A stretch of DNA of 64,000 bases from Rugalucina vietnamica (lineage: Eukaryota > Mollusca > Bivalvia > Lucinida > Lucinidae), in contig OZ024884.1 of assembly GCA_964017185.1 (NCBI GenBank), positions 19,810,048 through 19,874,047 on the forward strand. The letters run 5' to 3'. Each line of letters starts with the position of its first letter. Positions within the stretch are counted from its first letter, which is position 1. The position numbers were made by a program, and so were the translations under genes. Positions 53,786 through 64,000 of this stretch are shown piece after piece. The notes under the pieces are model-generated. The model saw only the letters and a list, made by a program, of their open reading frames with translations. It ran no database searches and had not been told where the DNA came from.

Positions 53786-55544
53786 TGGCCAACTGTCACT
53801 CCGCTTTACTTCAGTAAATCGTTCCACTTCCCTGACAGCTTAGATAGGCTGCATTTAAACCAATGTCAAACTGATTGCGGATTTCGTAAGCGACTAGCAG
53901 CTATGTTATTTTGCTATTTATCGTATTATTTTTGTTATGTATTTGTATCAGTGCCAAATATCTTCAAGCAAACAAATAAAATTGCCTAAAACGTTTAAAT
54001 TAATGTAGAAAAACAAACGATTTTCGAGTTTGAGTCGCTAATTCTACAGTAGTCTCCCCTGATCTATTTTTTAACATCTTTGAAAATTTCCATAAAACAA
54101 AAATGAAATATTGTATGATTCTGTGTACTTTAACAACTAGAATATTCATGATTTATGTCATATATGCGTATTACCCAAAGCAGAAGCATTTAGCAAAACA
54201 CCTGGACAGGAAAGAGAGCCAAAACTACTGAGATTGAGCTTGCCTACTCTGTTACCGTAAATTCTTTTAAATAAACAGATGGCATTTTTGACGAGAATAG
54301 TTTATGAAACTGAAAATATTATTATTATCATCACCATTATCATTTCAACCACCATCACACTCATCATCAACAAAATAATGTTCACAACAGATTTCAATAT
54401 TTCTAACTATTTTATGAAGATTTCTCCTTAAAAAAAACAATACTTCCTTTGCAAGCGTTTATGGTAAGATCAGATGCTACATTGTACTCTTATGTTTAGA
54501 GTCATGTCAATAATCTAACCTGGACTCTTTGATGTTTGAAGTTTTAACTGGGTAGGCCACTTCCAAGTAGGACTGATTTTGTTTTCTGGCACCTGATTTG
54601 CCAGATACTTCAGCTTTTGGTAGTACTTAAATAATTTTTTTTTTGTTGTTGTTGTTGTTGTTTTTGTTTTTTTTTAGAAGAATGTTTCGATTTTTACAGC
54701 CTCCTGCATAGGAAATTTTAACTTTATAAAATTTACATACTTTCAGTCAAACTCAGGTTTGGAAGTGATGTCATTTGCTTACTTTGTCGCCATAGGCGAC
54801 ATCGCAATCAATGTAACGTCATTTCTGCGTACTTAGTCCAAGTTGGTTTAAAATTGAAAATAAAAGTTTATGCAAGAAAATGAGCAAGACTATAAACCTT
54901 GCATAGGAATAAAAATAAATAAATAAAGTAATAAACACATAATTAAATAATAATAATGTTAACCCCAAAAAGGATAAAAAACCAAATACATAAATAAATA
55001 AGTATAAAACAAAAACAAATAAGTAAATAAATAAATAAACAAATAAATACGTAAATAAAACACCAATAATTAAATGTACTTTGAAAGAGAAAAAAATGAA
55101 TTAATAAAAATAATAGTAATTAATTATGAATAAATAGATAAATAAATAAATAAATATGTAGTTTACGTAATGGGTGCCTACATAATTAGATGAAAATATA
55201 ACAAATGAGCCCAGTCACGCATAAAGGGTCCTTAGGGTGATTTGTTTGCGAAATTCGACTTTTTACCCTATTAGAAAGAGACATGTAATTTGAACAATTT
55301 GTGAAAATTCTATCATAATATATCTGATATTTACATTTCTATAGCAGTTTAAAGTTGTATACCCTCACGGTTGTAACAACAGAACTACGACGTCATTCGA
55401 CGTCTTCTCGACGTCTTTAAGGATTTGGCGTTCTTGTGAAACGCCCTTTGTATTTTTTATGTTGAAATATACCGTAGAATCTGAAGTGGTCTCATACTGT
55501 TATGTCTGCTGGTGATCTCTTCTAGTTTATAAACAGTTAAGCAG
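53786..55544. other. No gene seen; simple repeats
   Basis: AT-rich. It includes ATT/ATC trinucleotides (about 54310-54370), a T-rich run with (GTT)n (about 54633-54675) and AATA/AAATA simple repeats (about 54905-55160). No ORF with recognisable content. Confidence 0.5.

Positions 55545-55586
<42 letters not shown>
55545..55586. repeat. (TA)n microsatellite
   Basis: About 40 bp of TA dinucleotide repeat. Confidence 0.9.
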
Positions 55587-55588
<2 letters not shown>

Positions 55589-55739
55589 AAAGTATCCGCA
55601 TGCATAGGCCTGGACAAATATCTGGTCAGGATTGTGCTTTAGCAATGTGGGAAAATCGCAGAGTGAAATCATCGGAAAAGAAGAAGGGAACCATTGTGAG
55701 AAAAGAAGATCTATGGTAGAATACCAATTTATGGGTATC

Positions 55740-58560
55740 TCGGTATCACATTGACGCTTTCAATTTTTGGTCATCTGCAAATGGACACCTTTCTGAATGT
55801 TTTCTTCTGCAACGTGGCTGTCGACAGGGTGATCCAATCTCACCATATATACTCAGTACAAAAAGAAACGCAAAATTTTGATTTTTATTTTTTCGCGTCA
55901 ATATAATATTTTTTCCAAGTCTAAGTAATTCTAAGGATTTGCCATTCATATGAGAGTTTCACAATTGAGTTTCGTTGCGATTTGAAAGCGGGTGTAATTT
56001 TTTAGGTGAAAACTTGTGAAATCAACATCTTCTCCAAAAAACACATTTGAGAGAATAATTATATAAAATTTTGCTTAGAGTATGATTATTGTGGTCCAGC
56101 AAACCATAAAAAGAGAAAGTTAATTGAATTTCATGAAAAGAAAAAAATTGCTGGGATTTTAAAAAAAACATTCTATGAAAAATGACAAGCTCTTTCGAAA
56201 TACGGCATTTTGGTCTCCTTTTTGGTAAATGATATCCCTTTTTCGATTAAATAATGTTAGTTAACATAAATGTGACTCTTTAAAAGTTTACCCTTCTGGT
56301 CGTTTTTCAGAACTTCCGGTTCATTGAAAACAGTTTTTCTTGGTGATAAAATCAAGGTTAAGACAAGGATTTAGAATTTGATAGCATGAAACTTTACTAC
56401 AGTATTCGATGCCAATTTAACGTAATTTGCAATTTGCCCGTCATCCGAATTAGTTTTTAGACGTTCTTAAAAATTTTCCCAATTTTGGTCAAAATGTAAG
56501 ATGCGTCACATTTTATGAACAGTATACAGCTTTGTTTTAGACAGCATTATTCTTCTGAAAGAGGTGTTTACTCATATCATTTGCTGCCAAGCCCAATTTT
56601 ACTTATGACACAAATTTTTAAAGTTTGCCAGGTTGACCATTGTTTTGAGCGTTTTGGCCACTTATTCATGTTATTGACTATAGCAGCCAAAGATAGCCAT
56701 AGTGACTCACAAACTCAATTCTGATTTATGAAAGACAATCAGAAACTGATGAATTGTCGTTTTAAGGCAACAAAAGGGAACAGAAGAGGTTTTTAAAGTG
56801 GTAAAAAAGAGTACCCTTTTTGTTTATGGGTACTCTTTATTGACGCAGAAAAACATAATGTTTCCGTGTTCGAAAAAAAATGGAATTAAGTCTGCGGGTA
56901 GGAGACATGTCATTTTCAGTTTTCTGTAAATTTGAAATAGTTATCTTTAACATTGTACAATTTATGACAGAAAATATATATTTTGCGTTTCTTTATGTAT
57001 TGAGTATATTTTTTTTTACTTTGTGTCGAAATACAGGCTATACTGATATAGAAAAACGAAAATATCAAAGGAATTAAGGTTGGGAACAAAACAATTGTTA
57101 TATCTCAATATTCAGATGGTATCTCGTTGATTCTGGGTGGTACAGAAATTTCACATAAATATGCTCTTTTGACATTAAAATTCTATGCTAAGATTTCCGG
57201 CCTCGGTGTTTATATGGATAAGACATCTGTTATATGGATAGGGTCAATGCGACATTCAAACAGAATTCTATGTAGCGAATATGATCTTAATTGGGTAACG
57301 GATAAATTCTCCTTACTAGGAGTAACTTTGTCTACAAATTTGCAAAATGTTGTTGCAATGAATTTTGATGAAAAGCTTCAAATGTTGCGTTCTATTTTCA
57401 CCTCTAGGTCCAGAAGAGTATTAACACCAATAGGAAAATTAGTATATAGTAATTAAATCATTGGTTGTACCCAAACTAAATCATTTATTTGTAGGGTTGC
57501 CTAACCCTTCAGAGGATTTTATAAAATCTTTACAGAATATGTGTTTTAACTTTTTATGGAAAAACGGCCCAGATAAATTAACAAGAACAGTAACAATGCA
57601 AGGATATGAAAAAGGTGGTCTGCGCATGATTGATATAAGTCAGTTTATAAATGCATTAAAGATAAGTTGGTTTAGGAGATCCATTACTGACAATAAAGAC
57701 TGTTTTATAATTCATAATACTATGTATCCATTTTATGACAGATGTCTTATTTCTGGTAGCGACTGTATAAAATATATTTTAGATAGGATAGATAAACCCT
57801 TTTGGTATGATATATACAAGGCATTGTATAGCCTTGCGTTGACTTATAAGCCTACTAATCGGACAGAGTTCTTATGTTCGCCCCTTTGGTGTAACCATAA
57901 CCTCAATGGCTGGAGTTTTTTTTACAAGCCTTTTAAAAATATTCTTGATCAATACAAAGTTTCTTACATACCATGGTATAATTGCAGCCTGTAAGTTATT
58001 GACAAAGGTGTAATTGCCAACATTAACCCTTAAAGGAGTTACAACCCTTTCGTATTAATACGATTCAGATCATCACTAAGGATTGAAAAGGCTGCATGTC
58101 AATTTATGATATCCTTGTTTATAAAGATATTCTACCAGCATCAGTAGCAAAATGGGAGAGAGATTTCATATTTGATAGGACATCAGATTGAAACAAATAT
58201 TTTTATTTCCATTCAAAACCACAATATTATTCAATCTTAATTTGGTTTCAACTTAGATAACAAAACAGAAAGTTTGAAACATCTGTTTTGGGAGTGTGAC
58301 CGTATTCAAACTTTTTGGACAGACTTCAAAAACTTCCTTATCGCAAAAAAGTCATATAACCATGTAGTTTGAATGATAAAATTATTACGTTTGGAAGCAT
58401 CAAGCCTGACATAGTATTCAATCTTATACTCTTAATGGCTAAATATATTATCTATTCGAAAAGATTAGAAGGTTCGATTCCTACATTCGATATTTTCAAA
58501 ACTGTCTTGACTTGACAAATGTAATGCAGCTAAAATGGTGATATAGTAAAGTTTGACAAG
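55740..58560 (+). pseudogene. Second L1/Tx1-like LINE ORF2 remnant (reverse transcriptase to C-terminus)
   Basis: At 55776-55850 the frame reads NGHLSECFLLQRGCRQGDPI and SPYI. It is interrupted by a 1.15-kb MITE and resumes after it as FFLLCVEI. Then come IKVGNKTIVISQYSDG, where YSDG replaces the catalytic Y/FADD, FYAKISGLGVYMDKTSVIWI, a stop near 57454, and 57461-57994 (LNHLFVGLPNPSEDFIKSLQ; YEKGGLRMIDISQFINALKI). A trace of the HLFWEC zinc motif is at about 58275-58300. It aligns in order with 28191-30648 but is more decayed. The 5' half, including the endonuclease, is absent, as in 5'-truncated insertions. Confidence 0.8.
55852..57004. mobile_element. 1.15-kb TA-flanked MITE inside the second LINE
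   Basis: TACTCAGTACAAAAAGAAAC at the left end is mirrored at the right by GTTTCTTTATGTATTGAGTA, with GCAAAA following on the inside. The flanks are TA/TATA on both sides. Its removal rejoins CACCATATA and TTTTTTTTTACTTTGTG, restoring the conserved SPYIFF stretch. No transposase frame; the 60-70-residue ORFs inside are not conserved with anything recognised. TA target and ends suit Tc1/mariner-type mobilisation. Confidence 0.8.
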
Positions 58561-59195
58561 GAATGGAATACATACAAAAATATTTTAATAAAAGGCTTTA
58601 ACAAGCTTGCCATACAGGTTCCAAACCCTTTCTATCTTAGTATTTTTTCTCTGTAATTTCTTTTTCACAAACAGTGTTGTAATAGGTATTTGTAGTAAAG
58701 AATTGTCTCAGAAATCTTCACTTCCAATCAACTCATTTGAGGCTCTGGCATTCCTATAAAGAAATACGTTGTTTATGTTAAGGAACCAAATCTCCTTTCT
58801 AATCATGGTGTTTTGTTTGTTTGTTTGTTCGGTTTGGTTTATCTAATTATGGTATGTATCTTCTCCTCTGTTAATCACATTGTATGGTGGGGAAATATCA
58901 AAAGTCAAACTACATACAGACTGCCTATCTGATATGCACTTCTCAACAATTGCAGTTAGTTGCTTAATTTATATTGCACAAGGGATGCTTCTATTAGGTT
59001 ATATTGTAACTTTCAATGTTTCATTATCATGAGCTTACAGTTTCATGTATTTGTTATACAAAGAGCATAAAATGAAATTTACAAAAATGGTAGGTTCAGC
59101 ATGTTCGCGAGCCTATTAGTTTGGTTACTGCCAGGAAATCTCTAATAATTGACCTTATAATGCTGAAGCTCCATTTCTGCTATATATCATAGAGG
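58561..59195. other. No gene seen
   Basis: AT-rich DNA following the LINE remnant. It has a (GTTT)n run near 58810. No recognisable element end. Confidence 0.4.
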
Positions 59196-59198
59196 TAA

Positions 59199-60159
59199 TA
59201 CTGCGTTTACACTATGTTCCCGGCGGTCACGGCGGCCACGTTTCAGACAGCCGTGATCAAAACGGGATACACGTGAGGCAACGCAGAGGAACGGGATGGG
59301 CAAACGTAGCAGGCCGTGATAAACGTGGACACCGTGGTAATTTTTTGACAGTTTAAAAATCTGCCACGGCAGTCACGGCGGAAATGAGAAACGTAATGGG
59401 CCGTGATGAAACGGGCTGAACGTAACACACCGTGACAGAACGTAACAGTACGTAACGAAAATGGAGGCGGTCCGCAGTGCAACGGGAAGCTAGTGAATAG
59501 CCCGGCAAGCTACGGATCTTCCACGTTCTGCTGCGTTTAATCACGGTCGTCTTACGTCTCGTCCCGTTTCCTACGGAATACTCAACACGTTTTGTTGTGT
59601 TAAGTTACGGTGCGTTAAGGTCTTTGAGGGTGTTCACCCCGTTCTACTACTACGTATGTCACGTTATGTTACGGTTATTACGGCGCGTGAAGTTTATAGA
59701 TATAAAATAGCATATCATGGGGACATGTTCCTTCATATGGAAGCAGTCACTATAGTGAACAATAGAGATTACACGCTGCACTATGCCATTGAAGAAGAAA
59801 ATACAATCCCGAACTTTCTGCAGTCGGTTGTTGAGGAGCGCGGTTGTTATAATTTTATAGGACTGATTCGTATACAAAAGGCGCTGAAGTGCTTTAAATT
59901 GTATGGTGTCTACGATTTGTCCGTAGCTGACCTTGAAAGAACGAAAAAACGCGTTACGCCTTGGTCAAAACGCAACTGACCGCATAAGAACTAAACATGT
60001 CGTAATAGAACGTGCTAATAATCGTGATAGATCGTGGATAACCGTAACGTACCTTACCGTGACACACCAGCTTATCACTACCACGGCTTGTTACGGATAT
60101 CGTTATACAACGGCATGCTACGTTTCAAGCGTCACCGGGAACATAGTGTAAACGCAGTA
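59199..60159. mobile_element. 961-bp TAA-flanked TIR element with CG-palindromic interior
   Basis: The ends TACTGCGTTTACACTATGTT and AACATAGTGTAAACGCAGTA continue inward as CCCGG/CCGGG. TAA flanks both sides (59196-59198, 60160-60162). A 3-bp TAA duplication suits PIF/Harbinger-type mobilisation. The interior is full of words like CCGTGAT, ACGTAAC, AACGGGA and their complements, so it can pair with itself at many places. One 107-residue ORF (59656-59979; REVYRYKIAYHGDMFLHMEA; NTIPNFLQSVVEERGCYNFI) has no recognised domain; it could be captured host sequence. Confidence 0.75.
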
Positions 60160-60162
60160 TAA

Positions 60163-62095
60163 GGTAGACTGACCCTTAATGAGCTTGAACAAACATTTTT
60201 GCAAGGAGCTTCTTTGCTTCTTTTATTACAAATATAACAAACGTATACGATACACTATTATATTTATCTTATTAGCTTATGGACAGGAATTATACAACAA
60301 AATCATTTTTATTTTGTGGAACGGCATGAATTCATATTACCATATTCATTGTGATTGGCCCACAAGCTTCAATAAGCGCACACCGTGGTTGTTTTTTAGA
60401 AGGTGCATTGGCGCACACTTTCCTCACTAGCATATTGGTATTTTACACCACTTTGATAATAAAAAAGGATATTTTACAATGATTTCGACAGTTTTAAATG
60501 GCATAATCAAGGGAAATTTCAGCCGCTTATATTTTGTTCTCATCTGTAGTGTGCGGTTGTTGGAACGATACATGTCATGTACTCTTTAACCTTGATTTTA
60601 GGCTGTTTTGAAGGATTATACGTGCTGTGTGCCAATTGGAATGAATACGATATTATAAACATTATATAAATATTTTCCAATATATCATGCTTTTATTATG
60701 ATGCTAGCCTATCCTCATGGAGTATACAAAAAGGGTCGCTTTCAGCATACAAAGGACTCGGTGAACCGATTAAATTCGATGGTTCTTAAACTATAGAAGC
60801 TGAGGCTTCATAGCTGTTATATAATAAGAATAGGGCAGGCTGATCTTGGACTCTTGTGACAAGGTACAGGCAGACTGCTTAAATAATATCAATGAAAATG
60901 AGCTGCATATTTTTTGACTAACATGAATTGCTCTTTTTGAATATAAGTATATGATTCATGCTTAATTTAATCTATCTTCATTTCAGCTCACAGCAAGACA
61001 TGCGTATTATGTGTCTGGTAGTGGCAACATGTGTCTGTTAATCAATGACTAAATGCATTTATCATTTGCTATCTAAGACTGTGTTTGACACATACGTCTA
61101 TTTTATCTAGATTTTAATTAATTTCGCAACCTTCTTACAAAGACATTAAATATACACTTTTCATGCACAAAGTGACAGGTTTCGTTCACAATTGAATAAA
61201 CATATTCTACGAATTATAAGCATCATGTTGAGAGATTATTCAAATTTTGTATGAATATGTACGTAAACGAAATGATAAAATATAAAACTTTGATCCTTTG
61301 GAAGCAGTAAAAACATTCAAAGGGAGATAGGATGGATTATTTTGCGCAATTTCGGGTAGTGAACCCTCATCAGTAGCCCTTTTAAAACTGGCAACGAAAG
61401 CCAGACTATAGTACTGTAAGAAGAACGTCTCTTTTGAATAGAAATCTGCCAATAGAAATTTAGAAATAAATTTATTTATATAGGGGAAATAAAAAAAATA
61501 TCTTCTAAACAACAGCTGGTCTGGTTCTCGAATTATCCCAAAATTTGTTTTCTTGGTTGATGAAGTTCCTTTTTGAAAATTTGGGTTGAAAATGTAATTT
61601 CCCCTATTAAACATATAGGAAACAGAAATATCTTATAAAGATGTGTCCCCCCCCCCCCCCCCCCCCGAGATCAACAAAATCCTTTTGCATACACTTGTAT
61701 TTTACCAATATACATATCTTTTACAAATGACATTCTTGATCTCTGCGGGGAAGGCTGTCAAAATGCTCAAAAACTAAATTTTGATACTAGTTCATCAAAT
61801 ACCTGACTTCAATAATTTTGTGCAAGCCTGTAGCTTGTTTATATTCACTTTCTATGTGGGTGAACTTGGTTTAGTCATGTCAGGAAAATGTCTCTCTTCA
61901 GATTTCCAACCAAATAATCCATTAGACATGTAATACTAGCCTGGCATTCTATTCCGAAAATTTCGCGTCATGTCGGGCTGCTTCCAAATGACTTCATAAG
62001 ATTGTCACCGCCATATTTAGTTTATCAGCTCTAGGATGACACTTAAAATACAAGGTATTTGATTACAAAATCGACAGTAAACCCCCAAGACTATT
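60163..62095. other. No gene called
   Basis: A minus frame at 61240-61614 (124 residues; FKRATDEGSLPEIAQN) has no recognised domain and no conserved context, so it is left uncalled. A C-homopolymer lies at about 61646-61667. No element ends were found. Confidence 0.35.
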
Positions 62096-62229
62096 GGAAT
62101 GTCATACACAACACAATACGCCGTTCTATATCGCTCGTGGAATTTTTCTGTCATCGGCTTGTTAACTCGTGCGTACGTACTTCAAGGGGACGGTATCACA
62201 GTTTTTGTCCGTAATTCAGGTCTGAAGAC

Positions 62230-62420
62230 TCAATCCATTGGAATTAACACATTAGGCACAACAAAGTCTCCAGCCTCATCACGGTATGTCCTTGTCCTGA
62301 AAAATGTCAAGGGATCTCTGTTTGTAGTCTTAATCCGAAGGACTGGAGAAACCCGGAATGGAACCTGCGACCCCTGGTTTACAAGGCAAGTGGCTTAACC
62401 ACTGCGCCAAGGTGGCAAGG
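62230..62420 (-). mobile_element. tRNA-Thr-like SINE head or tRNA pseudogene
   Basis: The minus strand from about 62418 reads GCCACCTTGGCGCAGTGGTT (A box), AAGCCACTTGCCTTGTAAAC (anticodon loop with TGT, Thr) and GGTTCCATTCCGGG (B box). The acceptor ends do not pair, so it is not an intact tRNA gene. Sequence beyond the head up to about 62230 may be the SINE body. No poly-A tail or target duplication was confirmed. Confidence 0.5.
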
Positions 62421-62659
62421 AGGCTGCGTTTGCTGTGATCCCATTAAACATAATTACCATTGCTGAATATATATATATATATATGCTGGTTTGTCAATAC
62501 CAGATGAAACAAACCGCTGCATTATCGAGTTTTGTCTGGTTTATTTGTTCATTGCGTCTCCGTCTGACATTACGAATAGTGTAACACGCGACAATAACAG
62601 CATCACCTCGTAAAATTCAATCGGTTAACTTAAAGTAGGGTTTAAATCTTAGGCGCAAA

Positions 62660-62836
62660 ATGAAGTTGGAAGACATCCGTTGCCTAGTGATCGTGTTTGC
62701 TTTGCACCGGATTGAAGCCCGGTCCCTTGGCGGAGGAGAAAATAAAGTGCCTTTTGAGTACGCTGGGTTTCTTAAAAGAGATCAGATAGGATTCGGAAGA
62801 TACAAAAGGGAAAATCAAAATGGCGGTATGACATAA
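62660..62836 (+). CDS. Candidate first exon of a secreted peptide precursor
   Basis: The ATG at 62660 opens 58 codons: MKLEDIRCLVIVFALHRIEA, a weak signal peptide, then RSLGGGENKVPFEYAGFLKR and DQIGFGRYKRENQNGGMT before a TAA. Two dibasic KR sites (residues 39-40 and 49-50) could release short peptides in the secretory pathway. The sequence AATGGCGGTATGA at 62819-62831 offers a splice donor inside the frame, so the true protein may continue in another exon outside what can be seen. An (AT)n run ends about 175 bp upstream. No homologue is recognised. It could be a chance ORF. Confidence 0.3.
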   Translation: MKLEDIRCLVIVFALHRIEARSLGGGENKVPFEYAGFLKRDQIGFGRYKRENQNGGMT

Positions 62837-64000
62837 GTTTGTTCCTTACTATATACCTAATACTTAGGTATACTTAATACTTTACCTTAATAATGAGTGG
62901 CTGAGTTCAAAAATGCAAATTAATATTAAGACGAAATTTAATAATCTCTTTAATACGTCAATAATTAAACGGTCTACTTCTTTGAAAAACAATATATTTT
63001 TTTTTTTTTGACATTTTTTTTGGACATTTTTTTTTTTTTACAATTTCAAAGGTATATTATCTGTATTGTCTGAGAACGCATAACACAATATCGCTGATTT
63101 TTACTGCGAACATGGTAAGCACCTTCAACTTGTTTTGTCTGGATTCTCAGTAGTAGTTATAACTTTAATATTAATGTAGCTTTTGATCGTTCCATATTAC
63201 ATTTCATTGAATAAGAGGATGTTCCAATAGTGAATGGGACTTTTCTCCTATTTCATAAACCCTGAAATAGTTATTATTGTTTATGTCATAAACTATTTCA
63301 TGAATGACTCAAGTTTACTACTTTCATTTACTGGTAAACATCTGATCTCTCTATAGAGCACATTTGATCAGATTTGCTCAACAACTTTGGTTGCTATGGT
63401 TAAGTGAGAACTGGTGCAGTATCTATGGCAACGATTTGTCTTTCGAAATAATATAGCAACCATTCCTCTCTATGAATTCTCACTCAAAGCATTTTCTGAG
63501 TTCTGTGGTTGCTAGACAACATTAATCTTAATGGACAATTGTCTCTTTTGTAATTCATTTGCAACATTTACATTATATCTTATAATTTCAAGGTTAATAA
63601 CAATTTAGTATGTTATTTACACTCTGGCTATGAAATATTTCTAAACCCCCAATTTTATTGTATTGTATAGCAAACAAAACCCAGTTTTACTCGCAAAAAT
63701 GCGCACCCTTTTTAAAGTTTCAGCTGTATATATGTAATATTTGCAGCGTACAAAGCCAGTAATACACTATATAAACTATAAATTGTCTTTAATAGACTTT
63801 TTCCACCAGTTGCCATGACAACCAAATAATTCAGGTACATATTACGTACGTGGCCATGGACTGTATATTAACATCCTCTGGCTGCTAGGCAACGGCAGGT
63901 TGTTGTCTAGGTGTCAAATTTTAGCTGTGAATTACGGTTACATTATATTGAGCTACAACAATAATTTACTCTCAATAAGCAAATTTTATTTACATAAAAA
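62837..64000. other. No gene seen; several X-box-like motifs
   Basis: T-rich runs lie at 62995-63045. Between 63385 and 63895 there are five GTTGCYATGGYAAC-like words (for example TTGGTTGCTATGGTTAAG, GGTTGCTAGACAAC, GTTGCCATGACAACC, GCTGCTAGGCAACGG), the form recognised by RFX factors. Confidence 0.35.

Noticed and set aside
61240-61614. 124-residue minus ORF
   Set aside because: Fragment-like composition and no motif I can name with confidence.
62325-62418. Functional tRNA-Thr gene
   Set aside because: A and B boxes and an anticodon-like loop exist, but the acceptor stem does not pair.

Overview
The window looks like accessory DNA from an invertebrate animal, most likely a bivalve mollusc. 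It is AT-rich, very gene-poor and packed with interspersed repeats. The host genes that can be recognised are a secreted C-type lectin, the cysteine-rich tail of AIG1/GIMAP-like GTPases, and an immunoglobulin-domain membrane protein. The commonest repeats have a hairpin plus an inverted end motif and a variable number of internal core repeats, the layout I recall for pearl/Helentron-type elements of bivalves. The species call is an inference; no rRNA or mitochondrial marker is present.

0-8.4 kb: a tandemly duplicated immune-gene locus. A three-exon C-type lectin gene (minus, 2797-4065) lies head-to-head with a decayed AIG1/GIMAP-like tail (plus). The arrangement is repeated in block A (about 60-2796) and block B (4041-6797), and a third lectin 3' end is left orphaned at 6651-6797. 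Each block carries a tandem array of ~155-bp monomers and a pearl-like element with ~165-bp core repeats. 8.4-15.2 kb: CG-rich palindromic DNA, a SINE-like remnant, two related pearl/Helentron-like elements, a foldback element and a perfect 62-bp palindrome.

16.9-31 kb: one L1/Tx1-like LINE, with ORF1 at 16893-17877 and ORF2 split between 20790-22110 and 28191-30648. ORF2 is interrupted by a 6.08-kb terminal-inverted-repeat element (E1). Removing E1 and one 3-bp target duplication rejoins the reading frame exactly. 31-44 kb: two further members of what appears to be the same element family, E2 (33028-37568) and E3 (39906-44011). All three start TAGT, have 3-bp duplications of differing sequence (ACT, TTA, GTA), and contain shared ~190-bp modules, clearly arranged as opposed arms in E2 and E3. 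None has a visible transposase. E2 sits in a retroelement remnant. E2 and E3 each carry a copy of a 221-bp MITE. This family is the best candidate here for an undescribed system.

44-50 kb: a full-length tRNA-derived SINE with 10-bp target duplications and its own nested MITE, a diverged repeat family, and an immunoglobulin-domain membrane protein gene (minus, 48240-49118). 50.15-53.78 kb: a compact 3.6-kb Polinton-like fossil with ~200-bp inverted repeats beginning AG and ending CT and a 6-bp target duplication, carrying three minus-strand coding remnants. 54-60 kb: simple repeats, a second L1/Tx1-like ORF2 remnant interrupted by a 1.15-kb TA-flanked MITE, and a 961-bp TAA-flanked element rich in CG palindromes. 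60-64 kb: mostly featureless, with a tRNA-Thr-like SINE head and a short candidate secreted-peptide exon at 62660.

The transposons do not work as a pathway. The window records successive nested insertions around a small duplicated immune locus and one or two host genes. All database-style identifications rest on pattern recognition and were not searched.
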